Shown here one piece after another: positions 26,205 to 36,484 of a stretch of DNA of 64,000 nt (within the stretch, counting starts at the first letter, position 1; every line of letters starts with the position of its first letter). Location of the stretch: NCBI RefSeq assembly GCF_012927185.1, contig NZ_JABBGB010000001.1, forward strand, positions 434,001-498,000, given 5' to 3'. The DNA comes from Pseudoflavitalea sp. G-6-1-2. Its GTDB lineage: Bacteria; Bacteroidota; Bacteroidia; Chitinophagales; Chitinophagaceae. Under the pieces are notes generated by a model that worked only from the letters and a program-made list of their open reading frames with translations, made no database searches and was not told where the DNA came from. A program made the position numbers and the translations under genes.

Positions 26205-27320
26205 TTATTCAAACTGATTGCGAACGTAGTAGCCGGCTTCCTGCAACATGCGGTCTTTGCGGAAGAGGTCTACATCGTTTTCCATCATTTCCTTAACCAG
26301 TGCCGCAAGATCATATTTGGGTTTCCAGTCCAGTTGAGTTTGTGCTTTTGTAGGATCGCCGATCAAAAGGTCAACCTCTGTTGGCCTGTAATAACGGGGA
26401 TCAACGGCTACCACTTCTTTTCCGGTTTCGAGTTGAAAATCCGGATGGCTGCAGGATGCTACAACACCTACTTCTTTTTCGCCGCTTCCTTTGAATTCAA
26501 GTTCAATGCCAACCTCTCCGAAAGCCATCCGAACAAAGTCGCGCACGGGCGTAGTGATACCAGTAGCGATCACATAATCTTCAGGTTTCTCCTGCTGCAG
26601 TATGCGCCACATGGCTTCCACATAATCTTTTGCATGCCCCCAGTCGCGCTGTGCATCGAGGTTGCCGAGGAAGATCTTATCCTGCAATCCCAAAGCGATG
26701 CGTGCCGTTCCTCTGGTGATTTTTCTGGTAACGAAAGTTTCGCCGCGAAGCGGAGATTCGTGGTTGAACAATATGCCGTTCACCGCATACATGCCATAGG
26801 CTTCCCGATAGTTAACGGTGATCCAGTAGGCATAGAGTTTCGCCACTGCATATGGAGAACGTGGATAGAAAGGTGTTTTTTCGGATTGCGGTACTTCCTG
26901 CACCAGTCCGTACAGTTCGGAAGTGGAAGCCTGATATACTTTTGTTTTTTTAGTCAACCCAAGTAATCTAACGGCTTCGAGTATGCGCAAAGTACCAATA
27001 CCGTCGGCATTGGCCGTATATTCTGGTGTTTCAAAACTCACGTGCACATGGCTCATGGCAGCGAGGTTGTATATCTCATCGGGTTGTGTTTCCTGAATGA
27101 TGCGGATCAGATTGGTTGAATCTGTGAGATCACCGTAATGCAGCTTCAGCTGAATATTTTTTTCGTGAGGATCCTGGTAAAGGTGATCGATACGCTCGGT
27201 ATTGAAGAGCGAACTTCTTCTCTTCACGCCATGCACCATATATCCTTTTTTCAGCAACAGGTCTGTAAGATAGGCACCATCCTGCCCTGTAATACCTGTA
27301 ATGAGCGCAACTTTTGACAT
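26205..27320 (-). CDS. gmd: GDP-mannose 4,6-dehydratase
   Basis: A 371-residue extended SDR enzyme with the NADP loop '[10 protein letters not shown]', the catalytic Tyr-Lys in '[12 protein letters not shown]' and the diagnostic '[17 protein letters not shown]' segment of Gmd. It converts GDP-D-mannose to GDP-4-keto-6-deoxy-D-mannose. Length is typical. It is three bases behind a glycosyltransferase and directly ahead of fcl. Confidence 0.97.
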   Translation of the reverse strand: MSKVALITGITGQDGAYLTDLLLKKGYMVHGVKRRSSLFNTERIDHLYQDPHEKNIQLKLHYGDLTDSTNLIRIIQETQPDEIYNLAAMSHVHVSFETPEYTANADGIGTLRILEAVRLLGLTKKTKVYQASTSELYGLVQEVPQSEKTPFYPRSPYAVAKLYAYWITVNYREAYGMYAVNGILFNHESPLRGETFVTRKITRGTARIALGLQDKIFLGNLDAQRDWGHAKDYVEAMWRILQQEKPEDYVIATGITTPVRDFVRMAFGEVGIELEFKGSGEKEVGVVASCSHPDFQLETGKEVVAVDPRYYRPTEVDLLIGDPTKAQTQLDWKPKYDLAALVKEMMENDVDLFRKDRMLQEAGYYVRNQFE

Positions 27321-27323
27321 ACG

Positions 27324-28070
27324 TTATCGAATTATGAATTGAAATATTTTCCTTACCGGCTTTAGCCAGATAGTAAAAAAATAAGGTTTCAGGTTATTGA
27401 GTTCCCAGGCTTTTCGGTCTTCTTTATTGGCCCGAAGCCTGTTAGCGAGTGTAGCATTGCTCATTCCTCCTGCACGCATTTTCACCAGCACTTCGGGTAC
27501 ATAGGCAGCTTTCATTCTATGTTTTACCAGCACTCTGAGCATCAACTCGTAATCGGCTGCAGAACGAAGTGATGTATTGAAAAGCCCAGCCTCTTCATAT
27601 ACTTTTTTTCTTACGAAGAATGCAGGATGAGGGGGCATCCAACCGAAGTAGAAATTACCCGGACGAAAGTTTCCGGCCTTCCACTTTCGGGTGATCTTGT
27701 CTGTGTCGAATTGCTGCACATAATGCAAATCTCCATACACTGCATATACCGATGGATCTTCAAAAGCTGCCATCACCTTGCTGATTACCTGGGGATGGCT
27801 GTAGAAGTCATCAGAATTGAGAATGCCGATCACATCTCCGGTGGCCAGCTTCACTCCTTTGTTCATGGCATCATAAATGCCATTGTCTTTTTCCGAGTTT
27901 ACGCGGGATACATGCGGAAATTGTTTTACGATATCGAGCGTATTGTCTTTGGACAAACCATCAACAATGATATGTTCGATATGCTGATAGTCCTGCGAAG
28001 CGATGCTCTTAAGCGTATCGCCTACTGTTGCTGAACTATTGTAGGTTGCAGTGATTATTGAAATGGTCAT
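27324..28070 (-). CDS. family 2 glycosyltransferase
   Basis: A 248-residue GT-A enzyme beginning 'SIITATYNSSATVGDTLKSI', with the nucleotide-sugar region 'HIIVDGLSKDNT' and an Asp-Asp in 'ILNSDDFY' as the metal-binding motif. The C-terminus 'WLKPVRKIFQFI' is an amphipathic or membrane-peripheral helix. It resembles WcaA/colanic-acid-type transferases next to gmd-fcl, so a fucose or related donor is possible, but donor and acceptor cannot be read from sequence. It lies four bases after the carbamoyltransferase. Confidence 0.9.
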   Translation of the reverse strand: MTISIITATYNSSATVGDTLKSIASQDYQHIEHIIVDGLSKDNTLDIVKQFPHVSRVNSEKDNGIYDAMNKGVKLATGDVIGILNSDDFYSHPQVISKVMAAFEDPSVYAVYGDLHYVQQFDTDKITRKWKAGNFRPGNFYFGWMPPHPAFFVRKKVYEEAGLFNTSLRSAADYELMLRVLVKHRMKAAYVPEVLVKMRAGGMSNATLANRLRANKEDRKAWELNNLKPYFFTIWLKPVRKIFQFIIR

Positions 28071-28073
28071 GTA

Positions 28074-29810
28074 TTATTTTTCCCTGGAAACAACACAGTT
28101 TTCGAGTACAAGCATATCCATGTTGGTACGCAGATAACATTCCAGCGCATCTTCTGGAGAGTTCACGATCGGTTCATTCTCATTGAACGAAGTATTGAGC
28201 AAAATAGGCACGCCTGTTTTCTTTCTGAATGCCTCGATGAGATTGTAGTAACGTGGCGTAACATTCTTATCTACGGTCTGTAGTCTTCCTGTTCCGTCTG
28301 CATGTGTTACAGCAGGAATTACTGCATGTTTGTCTTTTTTGATCGGGAATACCTTCTCCATAAACGGCACTTCATCATTCACTTCAAAATATTCTTCTAC
28401 ATAATCTTTCAGAATGGAAGGTGCAAATGGCCTGAAGCTTTCGCGACGTTTGATCTTCGCATTGAGCAGATCTTTCGCATCATTCCTGCGCGGATCTGCA
28501 AGTATGGAGCGACCTCCGAGTGCACGTGGGCCGAATTCGGCTCTTCCGTTGAACCAGCCTACCACGCCGGCGTTTACCAGTCTGTCTGCTACGCGCTCAT
28601 AGAGTTCATCATCTGAATAGCGCACATAACTGATATTGCGCGAGCGCAGGTATTCTTCGATCAGTTCATTGGAAAATCTGCTGCCTGTGTAAGCAGACCA
28701 GATAGGTTCCGCACGTTTCTGCTGAAGAATGTGATTGTACGTATACAATGCAGCTCCCATCGAAATGCCGGCATCATGGCCTGCTGATGGAATGTACACA
28801 TTTGTAAATGGTGTATTTCGTGTGATCTTACCATTGGCTACAGAGTTCTGTGCCACACCACCTGCTATGCATACATTCTTCAGTCCTGTTCTCTTTTGCA
28901 GATGAGTAAGTATATGGAAGATCAGTTGCTCTGTAACACGTTGTACAGATGCAGCCATGTCCTTATGGTATTGTGAAAGTGGCTCCTCCTTCTTTCTGGC
29001 AGGGCCGAATTTCTTCACCACTTCGTCCGAGAAAAGCGTGGCCACTACAGGGATATGATCATCACCATAAGACACGATGCCTTTGGTAGCGGAGCGGAAA
29101 TATTTCAGGTTGAGCCGGAACAGGCCATCATCGCCAAAAAGCAACACATCCTTCAGCTGGTCTACATATTTGGCTTCGCCGTATGGTGCAAGGCCCATCA
29201 CTTTGTATTCATCACCGTAGTGAGGGAAACCGAGCCATTGTGTGAAAGCAGAATAGAAGATCCCAACAGAGTGCGGAAAGTCAACTGAGTCCAGTACTTC
29301 AATCTGATTGCCTCTGCCAATGCCGATCATGGTTGTGGTGAAATCGCCGGAGCCATCGATGGACAGCAGGGCAGCTTCTTCAAACGGAGAGGCAAAGAAA
29401 GCAGATCCAAGATGACTTCTATGGTGTTCTACCTGATGGATCTTCTCTTTGATGGACTGTTTGGACACGGATGGATCGAGCAGTGCGAACTCATCTTCCA
29501 GTGAAGATACTTTTCGTGAGTTCTTCAGGCGGTCGAGCACTGCGCTCCAGCCATTCCCCGGATTTTTTGCCAGGAAGAGAAGTTTCTTATGCAGTTTGGC
29601 GCCAGGATCACGGCCAATAGCGATATGATCTACTTCACTCAAAGTGATACCTGCTTCTTTGAGGCAGAACTCGATGGCCATGGAAGGAAAGCCGGCCCAG
29701 TGTTTTACTCTTCTGAATCGTTCTTCTTCTGTGGCGGCGATCATTACGCCGTCTTTAAAAATGGCTGCAGATGAATCTGCATGGTAAGCGTTGAGTCCTA
29801 ATATGAACAT
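28074..29810 (-). CDS. carbamoyltransferase (NodU/TobZ family)
   Basis: A 578-residue protein with an N-terminal Kae1-like domain ('MFILGLNAYHADSSAAIF', 'HHRSHLGSAFFASPF', 'LLSIDGSGDFTTT') and a C-terminal YrdC-like domain ('FGPRALGGRSILADPR'). The family makes carbamoyl-adenylate from carbamoyl phosphate and ATP and transfers carbamoyl to a sugar hydroxyl or amino group. In this locus it likely O-carbamoylates a glycan residue. Length and motifs are complete. The carbamoyl acceptor is unknown. Confidence 0.92.
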   Translation of the reverse strand: MFILGLNAYHADSSAAIFKDGVMIAATEEERFRRVKHWAGFPSMAIEFCLKEAGITLSEVDHIAIGRDPGAKLHKKLLFLAKNPGNGWSAVLDRLKNSRKVSSLEDEFALLDPSVSKQSIKEKIHQVEHHRSHLGSAFFASPFEEAALLSIDGSGDFTTTMIGIGRGNQIEVLDSVDFPHSVGIFYSAFTQWLGFPHYGDEYKVMGLAPYGEAKYVDQLKDVLLFGDDGLFRLNLKYFRSATKGIVSYGDDHIPVVATLFSDEVVKKFGPARKKEEPLSQYHKDMAASVQRVTEQLIFHILTHLQKRTGLKNVCIAGGVAQNSVANGKITRNTPFTNVYIPSAGHDAGISMGAALYTYNHILQQKRAEPIWSAYTGSRFSNELIEEYLRSRNISYVRYSDDELYERVADRLVNAGVVGWFNGRAEFGPRALGGRSILADPRRNDAKDLLNAKIKRRESFRPFAPSILKDYVEEYFEVNDEVPFMEKVFPIKKDKHAVIPAVTHADGTGRLQTVDKNVTPRYYNLIEAFRKKTGVPILLNTSFNENEPIVNSPEDALECYLRTNMDMLVLENCVVSREK

Positions 29811-29893
29811 CTTATTTTTAATTTACCTGGTTCAAAAATTGATGAGAATGGATAAAGCCGCAGGAACTTCTGATCAAGCCACAACAGGGTCAA

Positions 29894-31021
29894 TCAATTT
29901 CTGGCTTTTATGCTCTCTGTCTGCAACAGAGCTCCGGTGGTTTTCTCTCCGTCGGTTTTTATCTTGATTCTGTCCCGCAGATTCATAATTGGCTTTTCAA
30001 AATAATGATACATAAGTGCAGCTATTGCAAAAGAGAGCGCCATGCCGATCAGAGACTGTACATACCATCCGGAAGAGAACACGGGTGCTTTGATCACAAA
30101 CCGATAGATCTCTGCATGAATCAGATAAGCCGAGTAAGAAACAATGCTGATGAATGTTACTGATCTCCTCAAATAATTTGGTTTGCTGTTTCCCGGAAAA
30201 TTCGTTTCGAGATAAGGCAACATCAAAGCGATAAGAAAGCTATTCAAAGTGAACCATACCGATCTTGTCCAAACCAGGGAGTTAATAGCTCCGGGCGTGA
30301 GATTTGTTTTACCGAAATACCACAATGAGAGTATGAACAATATTGCAGCGGTAATGAAGACCTTTGAATTTGAAATGCCGACATAGATCTTATTGAAACT
30401 TATTTTGATCAAAGCCAGCAACACACCCCACATAAGGGCATCCAGGCGAAATACTATATTGCCGTTGAACGAGTCAAATGGTCGGTTAGTCTTCATTGCC
30501 ACGATCAACCGAAGCAGATTCACAAAAGTGATGAAGCAGACAATGAATATCAGGAATTTTCTGGTATCTATTCTCTTCTTATAAAACAACAATAAGCAGA
30601 ATACAGGCAGGGTAAGGTAGAACCATTCTTCGATAACCAGACTCCAGCTTACTTCCAGAAAATTAATGCCTACAAAATTATTCTGCAGGAAGAAGAAATA
30701 CACCAATACTTTATAACCAAGGGAATGGTCGAGGAAAATAAATTTCACAAGCAGAACCAGATAATATACCGGCAGCGTGCGGAACCATCTTCTGATCCAG
30801 AAATTCAATGTAACAGGGAAACTTACGTCTGATTTGGTGAAGTCTTTGATGAGAATGCCACCAATGAGAAAACCACTAAGAACAAAGAAGATATCAACCC
30901 CCAACTGTCCGAGTTTTATTCCTCCGATATCAGAGGGTATAATCCCCAGATGTGAGATCATCACCATTAAGATCGCTGTAGTTCTGATTATATCAAGGCC
31001 ATAATTTCTTGAAGCGCTCAT
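29894..31021 (-). CDS. acyltransferase family 3 membrane protein (OafA-like)
   Basis: A 375-residue protein with about ten transmembrane helices. 'YGLDIIRTTAILMVMISHLG' contains the conserved Arg and His of family 3 acyltransferases, and 'GVDIFFVLSGFLIGGIL' the second signature. These proteins transfer acetyl or other acyl groups to sugars at the membrane, here probably decorating the surface polysaccharide. No C-terminal SGNH domain is fused. It is separated by 83 bases from the carbamoyltransferase and by 64 bases from the glycosyltransferase before it. Confidence 0.88.
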   Translation of the reverse strand: MSASRNYGLDIIRTTAILMVMISHLGIIPSDIGGIKLGQLGVDIFFVLSGFLIGGILIKDFTKSDVSFPVTLNFWIRRWFRTLPVYYLVLLVKFIFLDHSLGYKVLVYFFFLQNNFVGINFLEVSWSLVIEEWFYLTLPVFCLLLFYKKRIDTRKFLIFIVCFITFVNLLRLIVAMKTNRPFDSFNGNIVFRLDALMWGVLLALIKISFNKIYVGISNSKVFITAAILFILSLWYFGKTNLTPGAINSLVWTRSVWFTLNSFLIALMLPYLETNFPGNSKPNYLRRSVTFISIVSYSAYLIHAEIYRFVIKAPVFSSGWYVQSLIGMALSFAIAALMYHYFEKPIMNLRDRIKIKTDGEKTTGALLQTESIKARN

Positions 31022-31085
31022 CCGAATAATGTTAGTTAACTGGTAAGTAGAAAATTTTTGCTGACGATCTGGTATTGAGTCTTGA

Positions 31086-32225
31086 TCAACTAAAGAGTTT
31101 ATTATAGGCTGCTTTCAGATCGGTTTGTGTCACAAAATCATGAACATGCTTCCATGCAGCATAACTCCACTCTCCGAATCCTTCCTGATCGAGGTCTGCA
31201 GCCTGCTGTATCGCTTCAATAAAAGCTTGCGGGTTTCCAAGGGGGAGGTCCCATCCAACCTTCAGAGATTGTAATCCTTTCCACGGTGTCTGATCACTGA
31301 TCAAAACCGGACGCCCGGCCTTCAATGCTTCAAAGATAGCATGCCCAAAATTCTCACCCCTTGTCGGAGATACAAAAATGTGGTGCTGAGCCAATCTTGC
31401 CGGTAACTGCTGATTGGGTATTTCCCCTTCAAATACAACCTGTATATTGGGTGGATATGCAGCTATGATCTTCTTACAGTCTTCCACATACGCTGCATAC
31501 TCTTCGTTGCCGATAATGGTAAGCGAAATATTTCTCCTGGCTTCCGGCAATAATTTCAACAGGAAATCCAGGTTCTTGATCGGATGCAGGCGACCGATGA
31601 AAATCATCTTCAGTTCGCCTTTGCTCTTTTCAATTGATCCCGGATAGTTGCCTACATAAGCAGGGAAGTTCGGGATCATGGAACTGGAAACGGCTGTACC
31701 GAATCGCCGTGCAATATCTTCCTGTTCAGTATCGTCTGTTGCATGGAAGTGCACTTTCTTATGCAATCCCAATGTTTTGAATAGCGAAAGGAAAACTTTC
31801 TTTTTGGGAGATTTGAACTGAAGTGCGCTCTGTTTGAGCATCCCTCTTGGTGAAAGCACTACTTTCCCTTTGTAATTGTTGAACTTATTCATCAATAAAG
31901 GGTAGATAGTGAAGAAGCGGGAGAACATGCTGTTGAGATAAATGAAATCGGCCTCCACCTCATTTATCCTGCTATGCAGGTCTTTCCAGTTCAGTTTGGC
32001 CGGAGAGCAATAATAGATCTTTACGCCGTTCTCCTGTTCAATCCATGTGTCGGCTGCGATTCCTGAATAAGGTTCGTTATCATTCAGGTCGCGGTCTGTA
32101 GTAAGCACATAGATCTGGTATGCCTCTTTCATCTGGTTCACGAAATTGGAACAGGAGCGGATCGGTCCACCTGCTTTGAATCCCGGCTCATACCAGTCGG
32201 TAAATAAGAGAATCGATTTTTGCAC
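31086..32225 (-). CDS. family 4 glycosyltransferase
   Basis: A 379-residue GT-B enzyme starting at a GTG codon (32225). The C-terminal nucleotide-sugar domain shows 'IFIGRLHPIKNLDFLLKL' and the acidic E-x7-E motif in 'GENFGHAIFEALKAG'. The N-terminal 'YEPGFKAGGPIRS' is a common start in polysaccharide GT4 enzymes. Donor and acceptor are unknown. It follows asnB by nine bases. Confidence 0.9.
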   Translation of the reverse strand: MQKSILLFTDWYEPGFKAGGPIRSCSNFVNQMKEAYQIYVLTTDRDLNDNEPYSGIAADTWIEQENGVKIYYCSPAKLNWKDLHSRINEVEADFIYLNSMFSRFFTIYPLLMNKFNNYKGKVVLSPRGMLKQSALQFKSPKKKVFLSLFKTLGLHKKVHFHATDDTEQEDIARRFGTAVSSSMIPNFPAYVGNYPGSIEKSKGELKMIFIGRLHPIKNLDFLLKLLPEARRNISLTIIGNEEYAAYVEDCKKIIAAYPPNIQVVFEGEIPNQQLPARLAQHHIFVSPTRGENFGHAIFEALKAGRPVLISDQTPWKGLQSLKVGWDLPLGNPQAFIEAIQQAADLDQEGFGEWSYAAWKHVHDFVTQTDLKAAYNKLFS

Positions 32226-32234
32226 AATACTAAT

Positions 32235-34097
32235 TTATACTTCCGTGTTTTTTTCCAGCCAGTACTCCATCACAACAAACAACCATAATTCCATCCAACG
32301 AACAGAAGGGTCCCCCTGCTGGAACTTGTTCCAGTAGGAAAGCAATTCCTTTCCATTCAGGAAATCCCTTTCTGCCATGCGTTTCAACCGCTGGTCGCAG
32401 AAGTTGAAAAGGTCTTTTTTCATCCAGACTGCCCATGGGAAGAGAAAACCCTGTTTGCGCCTGTGCACTATCTCAGGAGGCAGTAACCCTTTCAATGATC
32501 GTACCAATAAACTTTTGGGTATATCGGGAAATTTGTAAGAATCGGGAATTGCCAGTACATATTCGATCAGTTCATGATCGAAAAAAGGTTCGCGTACTTC
32601 CAGTGAAACGGCCATGCTCATCTGATCTGTATCTTTCAGCAACGTATGCTGTGTGTATCCAAGATATTCAGCGATGGACACCTGGCTGAGCAGCGGGAAA
32701 GAATGCAATGATCCGTTCAATCCTGCAAGGTTTTTCTCCACAGCGGTAATGTTGCTGCCTTCGAGATCAGTGAGCTTATTGATGAGAGAAGGTGAAATGA
32801 TCCTTCTGAACTCAGGATAGAAGCCGGCAATAGAGCAGGAAGGTGCGGTAAGAAGTCCGCGGAGCCGTTCTGCTTTATTGGAGCCTTTGATTCCGTAAAT
32901 GGCTGCCATGGCATGTCTTGGCACACTGCCAAGCTTCCAGAGCTTATCGAATTTTTTCAGTTGCAGGTATTGTTTGAAAAACGGATAACCTGCAAAAAGT
33001 TCATCGCCTCCTACACCAGACAGCGCTACTGTAAGGCCATGCTGCTTGATAGCTTTACTAACCACATAGGTGTTCACGCCATCTCCACTGGGAGTGTCCA
33101 TGGCATCGAGGGCATTGGTAAGTTCGTCCAGAAATACCGATGGCCTGAGCAATACCCTGCTATGATCGGTGTTGAATTTCTTTGCTATCTGCGCTGCATA
33201 TTCCGACTCGTCGTAATCCTTTTCATCGAAGCCGATGGTAAAAGTATTGATGGGTGCTGCACTGCTTTCGGCCATCAGCCCTACCACAGCGCTGGAGTCG
33301 ATACCTCCCGACAGGAAGGCGCCAATGGGAACATCACTGATCATTCTTTGTTCCACTGCCTGATGCAGCAGTTCTCTTACTCTCTGTTCAACACGGGTTG
33401 AGTCCCCGAAGTCGAACTGCTTCTTACGATCCGAAACAGACCAGTATTTTGTTGTTTCTATAGATTGTCGGGAAACGGTCATGTAGCTGCCGGCCTCCAG
33501 CTGGTGCACATCTTCTATGATCGCCAGTGGAAATCCTACAGATTGATACGACAGGAATTCCCGGATAGCCTGCTGATTTACTTTTCGGGGCACCAGTCCA
33601 CTGCCCATGAGACCGCGGATCTCCGAGGCAAACAGCAATACATCCCCATTGGTGTAATAATACAGAGGCTTCACTCCCATTCTGTCTCTTGCAAGGAACA
33701 TCTTTTTCTCAAGTGTGTCCCAGATAGCAAAAGCGAACATACCTTTCAGGTATTGCAGACACGATGCACCCCATTTTATATAAGCAGCCAGCAGTACTTC
33801 CGTATCACCCGATGTATGGAAATCGTATCCTGTAAGCTGTTTTTTTACTTCTCTGAAATTATAGATCTCTCCGTTGAATACGATCCTGTATCTGCCTGAA
33901 GCATCCTCGAAAGGCTGATTGGCTGCATCAGAAAGGTCGACTATAGATAGACGAAGATGACCGAATGCAATATCATCATCTGTGTAGAAACCTGTAGCAT
34001 CCGGACCTCTGTGTTGCATTGGCCTGATCATTGCCTGTATACATCCCTGTTGCAAGGGAGTATTATTCAGACGCATTATACCTGCGATCCCACACAT
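32235..34097 (-). CDS. asnB: asparagine synthase (glutamine-hydrolysing), polysaccharide-locus type
   Basis: A 620-residue two-domain enzyme. Cys2 in 'MCGIAGIMR' is the glutaminase nucleophile of the N-terminal domain (1-210), and the PP-loop 'FLSGGIDSSAV' marks the synthetase domain (about 230-610). The family amidates a carboxylate with ammonia from glutamine. In glycan loci such paralogues may amidate uronic acids or other acids rather than aspartate, so the substrate may not be aspartate here. It is divergent from the wzy-like gene across a 57-base gap, so transcription must restart at or near this point. Confidence 0.92.
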   Translation of the reverse strand: MCGIAGIMRLNNTPLQQGCIQAMIRPMQHRGPDATGFYTDDDIAFGHLRLSIVDLSDAANQPFEDASGRYRIVFNGEIYNFREVKKQLTGYDFHTSGDTEVLLAAYIKWGASCLQYLKGMFAFAIWDTLEKKMFLARDRMGVKPLYYYTNGDVLLFASEIRGLMGSGLVPRKVNQQAIREFLSYQSVGFPLAIIEDVHQLEAGSYMTVSRQSIETTKYWSVSDRKKQFDFGDSTRVEQRVRELLHQAVEQRMISDVPIGAFLSGGIDSSAVVGLMAESSAAPINTFTIGFDEKDYDESEYAAQIAKKFNTDHSRVLLRPSVFLDELTNALDAMDTPSGDGVNTYVVSKAIKQHGLTVALSGVGGDELFAGYPFFKQYLQLKKFDKLWKLGSVPRHAMAAIYGIKGSNKAERLRGLLTAPSCSIAGFYPEFRRIISPSLINKLTDLEGSNITAVEKNLAGLNGSLHSFPLLSQVSIAEYLGYTQHTLLKDTDQMSMAVSLEVREPFFDHELIEYVLAIPDSYKFPDIPKSLLVRSLKGLLPPEIVHRRKQGFLFPWAVWMKKDLFNFCDQRLKRMAERDFLNGKELLSYWNKFQQGDPSVRWMELWLFVVMEYWLEKNTEV

Positions 34098-34154
34098 TCA
34101 TTTTATCTTTAAATAAACAAATAATATTACTTTGCAATAGTAAGAAATCCTTAA

Positions 34155-35468
34155 ATGAAAAAAAGAACTTCGGTACTTGAGTTTTGGGCCATGCTTTGCA
34201 TCTTCTCCGTATTCCTTGATAAAGCGATACGGGGTGCATTCGTTTTCGATTTCTACTATTATTATCCCATCTTTCTCATCTTCCTTATAGTGATGCTGAT
34301 AAAGAAGGGACATATCGTAATGCCTCCAAGGTGGTTCAACTGGGGCATCTTCACTATTTTCATCACCGGGTTTGGTGTATTGATGTACCGCGACATGCTG
34401 GGCTTCGAATATATAAAACAGGTTTTCGGTATCCTGTTCACATCTTTCGTATCCTATAATGTTCTGTACGTTTTCCGGTTCGATATTGTCCGCATATTCA
34501 ATTACTATCTGCGATTCGCCTATTGGGTAGCGTTATTCGGGGTATTTGACAATATCCTTCACATTGCAGGTATTCACATAACTACCAATCTCGCTTCCGG
34601 TGGTCTCCTGCACCGCGAATTCTCTATAATGGGTGAGCCCTTCTATCTGGCGGTAGCGCTCGCCCCTGCAGTTGTGTACAACCTGATCTATTTTCAGGAA
34701 GCATGGACCAAAAACAGGAATCGATTTCTGGTAATCATGATCTGTTACCTGATCACCTATTCTTCCATTGCAGTAACGGGGCTGGTTGCAGGTTTCATTC
34801 TGGCGCTGCATATCAATAATTTCTTCAGCCTCAAGAAGAACCGGCTGGCATTAGTGCCCATCATTATTATCCCTGCTTTTCTGCTGATCAATCAGCTTAT
34901 CGAGAATGTAAGCCTGTTGAATGTAAGATTCAACGATACCTATGAGTTATTCTTCAGTTCCGAAATGCAACCAGATAAAGCAGGCGAGTCCAATGCGAGT
35001 ACCTTTGCACTCTATTCAAATTTTATCGTATCAAGGGATTCATTTATCAAGAACCCATTGTTCGGTTCGGGATTGGGTGCGCATCCGCTGATCTACCGTG
35101 AAACCTTTCTCGAGTATTTTCCAAGCGTATATCTTAAACGGTACGGGGCTCAGAATCAGCAGGACGCCAACTCAAAATTCCTGCGGCTACTCTCAGAAAC
35201 CGGCCTCACGGGATTGCTGCTCTTCCTGTTCGCCTTTTTCAAATTCTTTGCCAGCAAACGAAAAATGATAACACCTGGATTGAAACGCCTGGGGGCTATC
35301 AATTATTCCATTGCAGTCTACATACTACTTTGTCTGATCAGAAACGGCAACTACGTAAATATCGGGTTCTTCCTTTTCTTCTTTATTTACTATGTAACCT
35401 GGAAACAGATCCAGACCCGCTACCAGCAGCAGCTTTCAGCAGCGCGTCAGCCCATGTATATGGAGTGA
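34155..35468 (+). CDS. O-antigen polymerase/ligase-like (Wzy-type) membrane protein, opposite orientation
   Basis: A 437-residue polytopic protein with about ten helices and a large periplasmic loop at about 245-345. 'NPLFGSGLGAHPLIY' followed by 'DANSKFLRLLSETGLTG' is the usual O-antigen ligase/polymerase signature before the last helices. It probably polymerises repeat units at the outer face of the inner membrane. It is the only plus-strand gene in a locus of about 30 minus-strand genes. Its last 86 bases overlap the 3' end of the convergent glycosyltransferase gene. Confidence 0.82.
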   Translation: MKKRTSVLEFWAMLCIFSVFLDKAIRGAFVFDFYYYYPIFLIFLIVMLIKKGHIVMPPRWFNWGIFTIFITGFGVLMYRDMLGFEYIKQVFGILFTSFVSYNVLYVFRFDIVRIFNYYLRFAYWVALFGVFDNILHIAGIHITTNLASGGLLHREFSIMGEPFYLAVALAPAVVYNLIYFQEAWTKNRNRFLVIMICYLITYSSIAVTGLVAGFILALHINNFFSLKKNRLALVPIIIIPAFLLINQLIENVSLLNVRFNDTYELFFSSEMQPDKAGESNASTFALYSNFIVSRDSFIKNPLFGSGLGAHPLIYRETFLEYFPSVYLKRYGAQNQQDANSKFLRLLSETGLTGLLLFLFAFFKFFASKRKMITPGLKRLGAINYSIAVYILLCLIRNGNYVNIGFFLFFFIYYVTWKQIQTRYQQQLSAARQPMYME

Positions 35469-36465
35469 TGCGTTGTGCATGATTGTGGCTGTTATTCCCC
35501 ATCAGGTTCAGTTCTGCATCTGTCATGCCGGCAACTTTTCTGAATAATTCCACCAGCTCTTCTTCCTTTTCCGGATGAAAGGAAAATCCGTTATCAGCAT
35601 TCAGAAAGCCCGATGCTGCCCCAACTTCGCTACTCAGCAATAAAGGATAACCTGCTGCCGCAAACTCCTGCACCACCACTCCCCATGGCTCTGAAAGGCT
35701 GGCCAGTACAAATACTCCGGTATTGGCAATCACTTTCTCCCACTCCTCCTTTTGTACAAAGCCCAGGTGCTTAATGGCCGGGTGCTCTATTCTTTCATCG
35801 AACTGTTCTCCGGTTCCAGCACACCAAAGCTCCCAATCACTTCCATATTGTTCTCTGAAACGAATGAAGGCACTCCAGAGAAATGGATAATTCTTCACAG
35901 GAATATACCGGGCAACACAGAGGATCCTCTTAGGGAATTGCTGCGCTTTGGCAGCTCTGTTCTTATCAAACAATTGGTTGAAACGATCTGTATCGCAGCA
36001 ATAAAAACCTTCGATTATCTGATCCCTTCTGAAGGAGAGTTTTTCTGCATACTGAATCTGATGCTCGCCCGGCACCCATAGTTTCCTGAACAGGAACTTA
36101 AGGGTGAAGGGCGATAATATCCTTAATATCTTTTGCTGCAGGCTATTGTTCCAGTGATTGTCGAGCGTGAGAATATTCAACCTGTCTCTGAATCTGAAAC
36201 AGGCACGCAGATACCATTTATTTTGCCATCCGCCACAAACAATAACGGCAGGATCAAATTTTCTGATAGCCTGAATGAAATCCTTGTAGGTAGAGAAATC
36301 ATTCACGCATTTGAAATGCCCTATCTCCGTAAAATCGAACCTGAAAGGCGCTTCCGGATTTACAGGGAAGTGAAGCACCATAATTTCGACATCGCGTTTC
36401 TTCAATGCTTTCAGGCAGGCTATGGTATAATCTGCCAGCTCTGCATACAGGAACAAAATCTTCAT
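35383..36465 (-). CDS. family 4-like glycosyltransferase
   Basis: A 360-residue GT-B enzyme. 'ILCVARYIPVKNYPFLWSAF' opens the C-terminal domain and the E-x7-E motif is visible in 'LSEPWGVVVQEFAAAG'. The last about 28 codons ('WADALLKAAAGSGSGSVSR...') are low in complexity and overlap the wzy-like gene on the other strand by 86 bases, which may mean that the tail arose by read-through into it. Donor and acceptor are unknown. It is 19 bases after the methyltransferase. Confidence 0.87.
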   Translation of the reverse strand: MKILFLYAELADYTIACLKALKKRDVEIMVLHFPVNPEAPFRFDFTEIGHFKCVNDFSTYKDFIQAIRKFDPAVIVCGGWQNKWYLRACFRFRDRLNILTLDNHWNNSLQQKILRILSPFTLKFLFRKLWVPGEHQIQYAEKLSFRRDQIIEGFYCCDTDRFNQLFDKNRAAKAQQFPKRILCVARYIPVKNYPFLWSAFIRFREQYGSDWELWCAGTGEQFDERIEHPAIKHLGFVQKEEWEKVIANTGVFVLASLSEPWGVVVQEFAAAGYPLLLSSEVGAASGFLNADNGFSFHPEKEEELVELFRKVAGMTDAELNLMGNNSHNHAQRITPYTWADALLKAAAGSGSGSVSRLHSK

Positions 36466-36484
36466 AACTCCTTATCGCAACAAT

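Noticed and set aside
26157-26966. 269-codon open frame on the plus strand
   Set aside because: Antisense to gmd, whose identity is certain.
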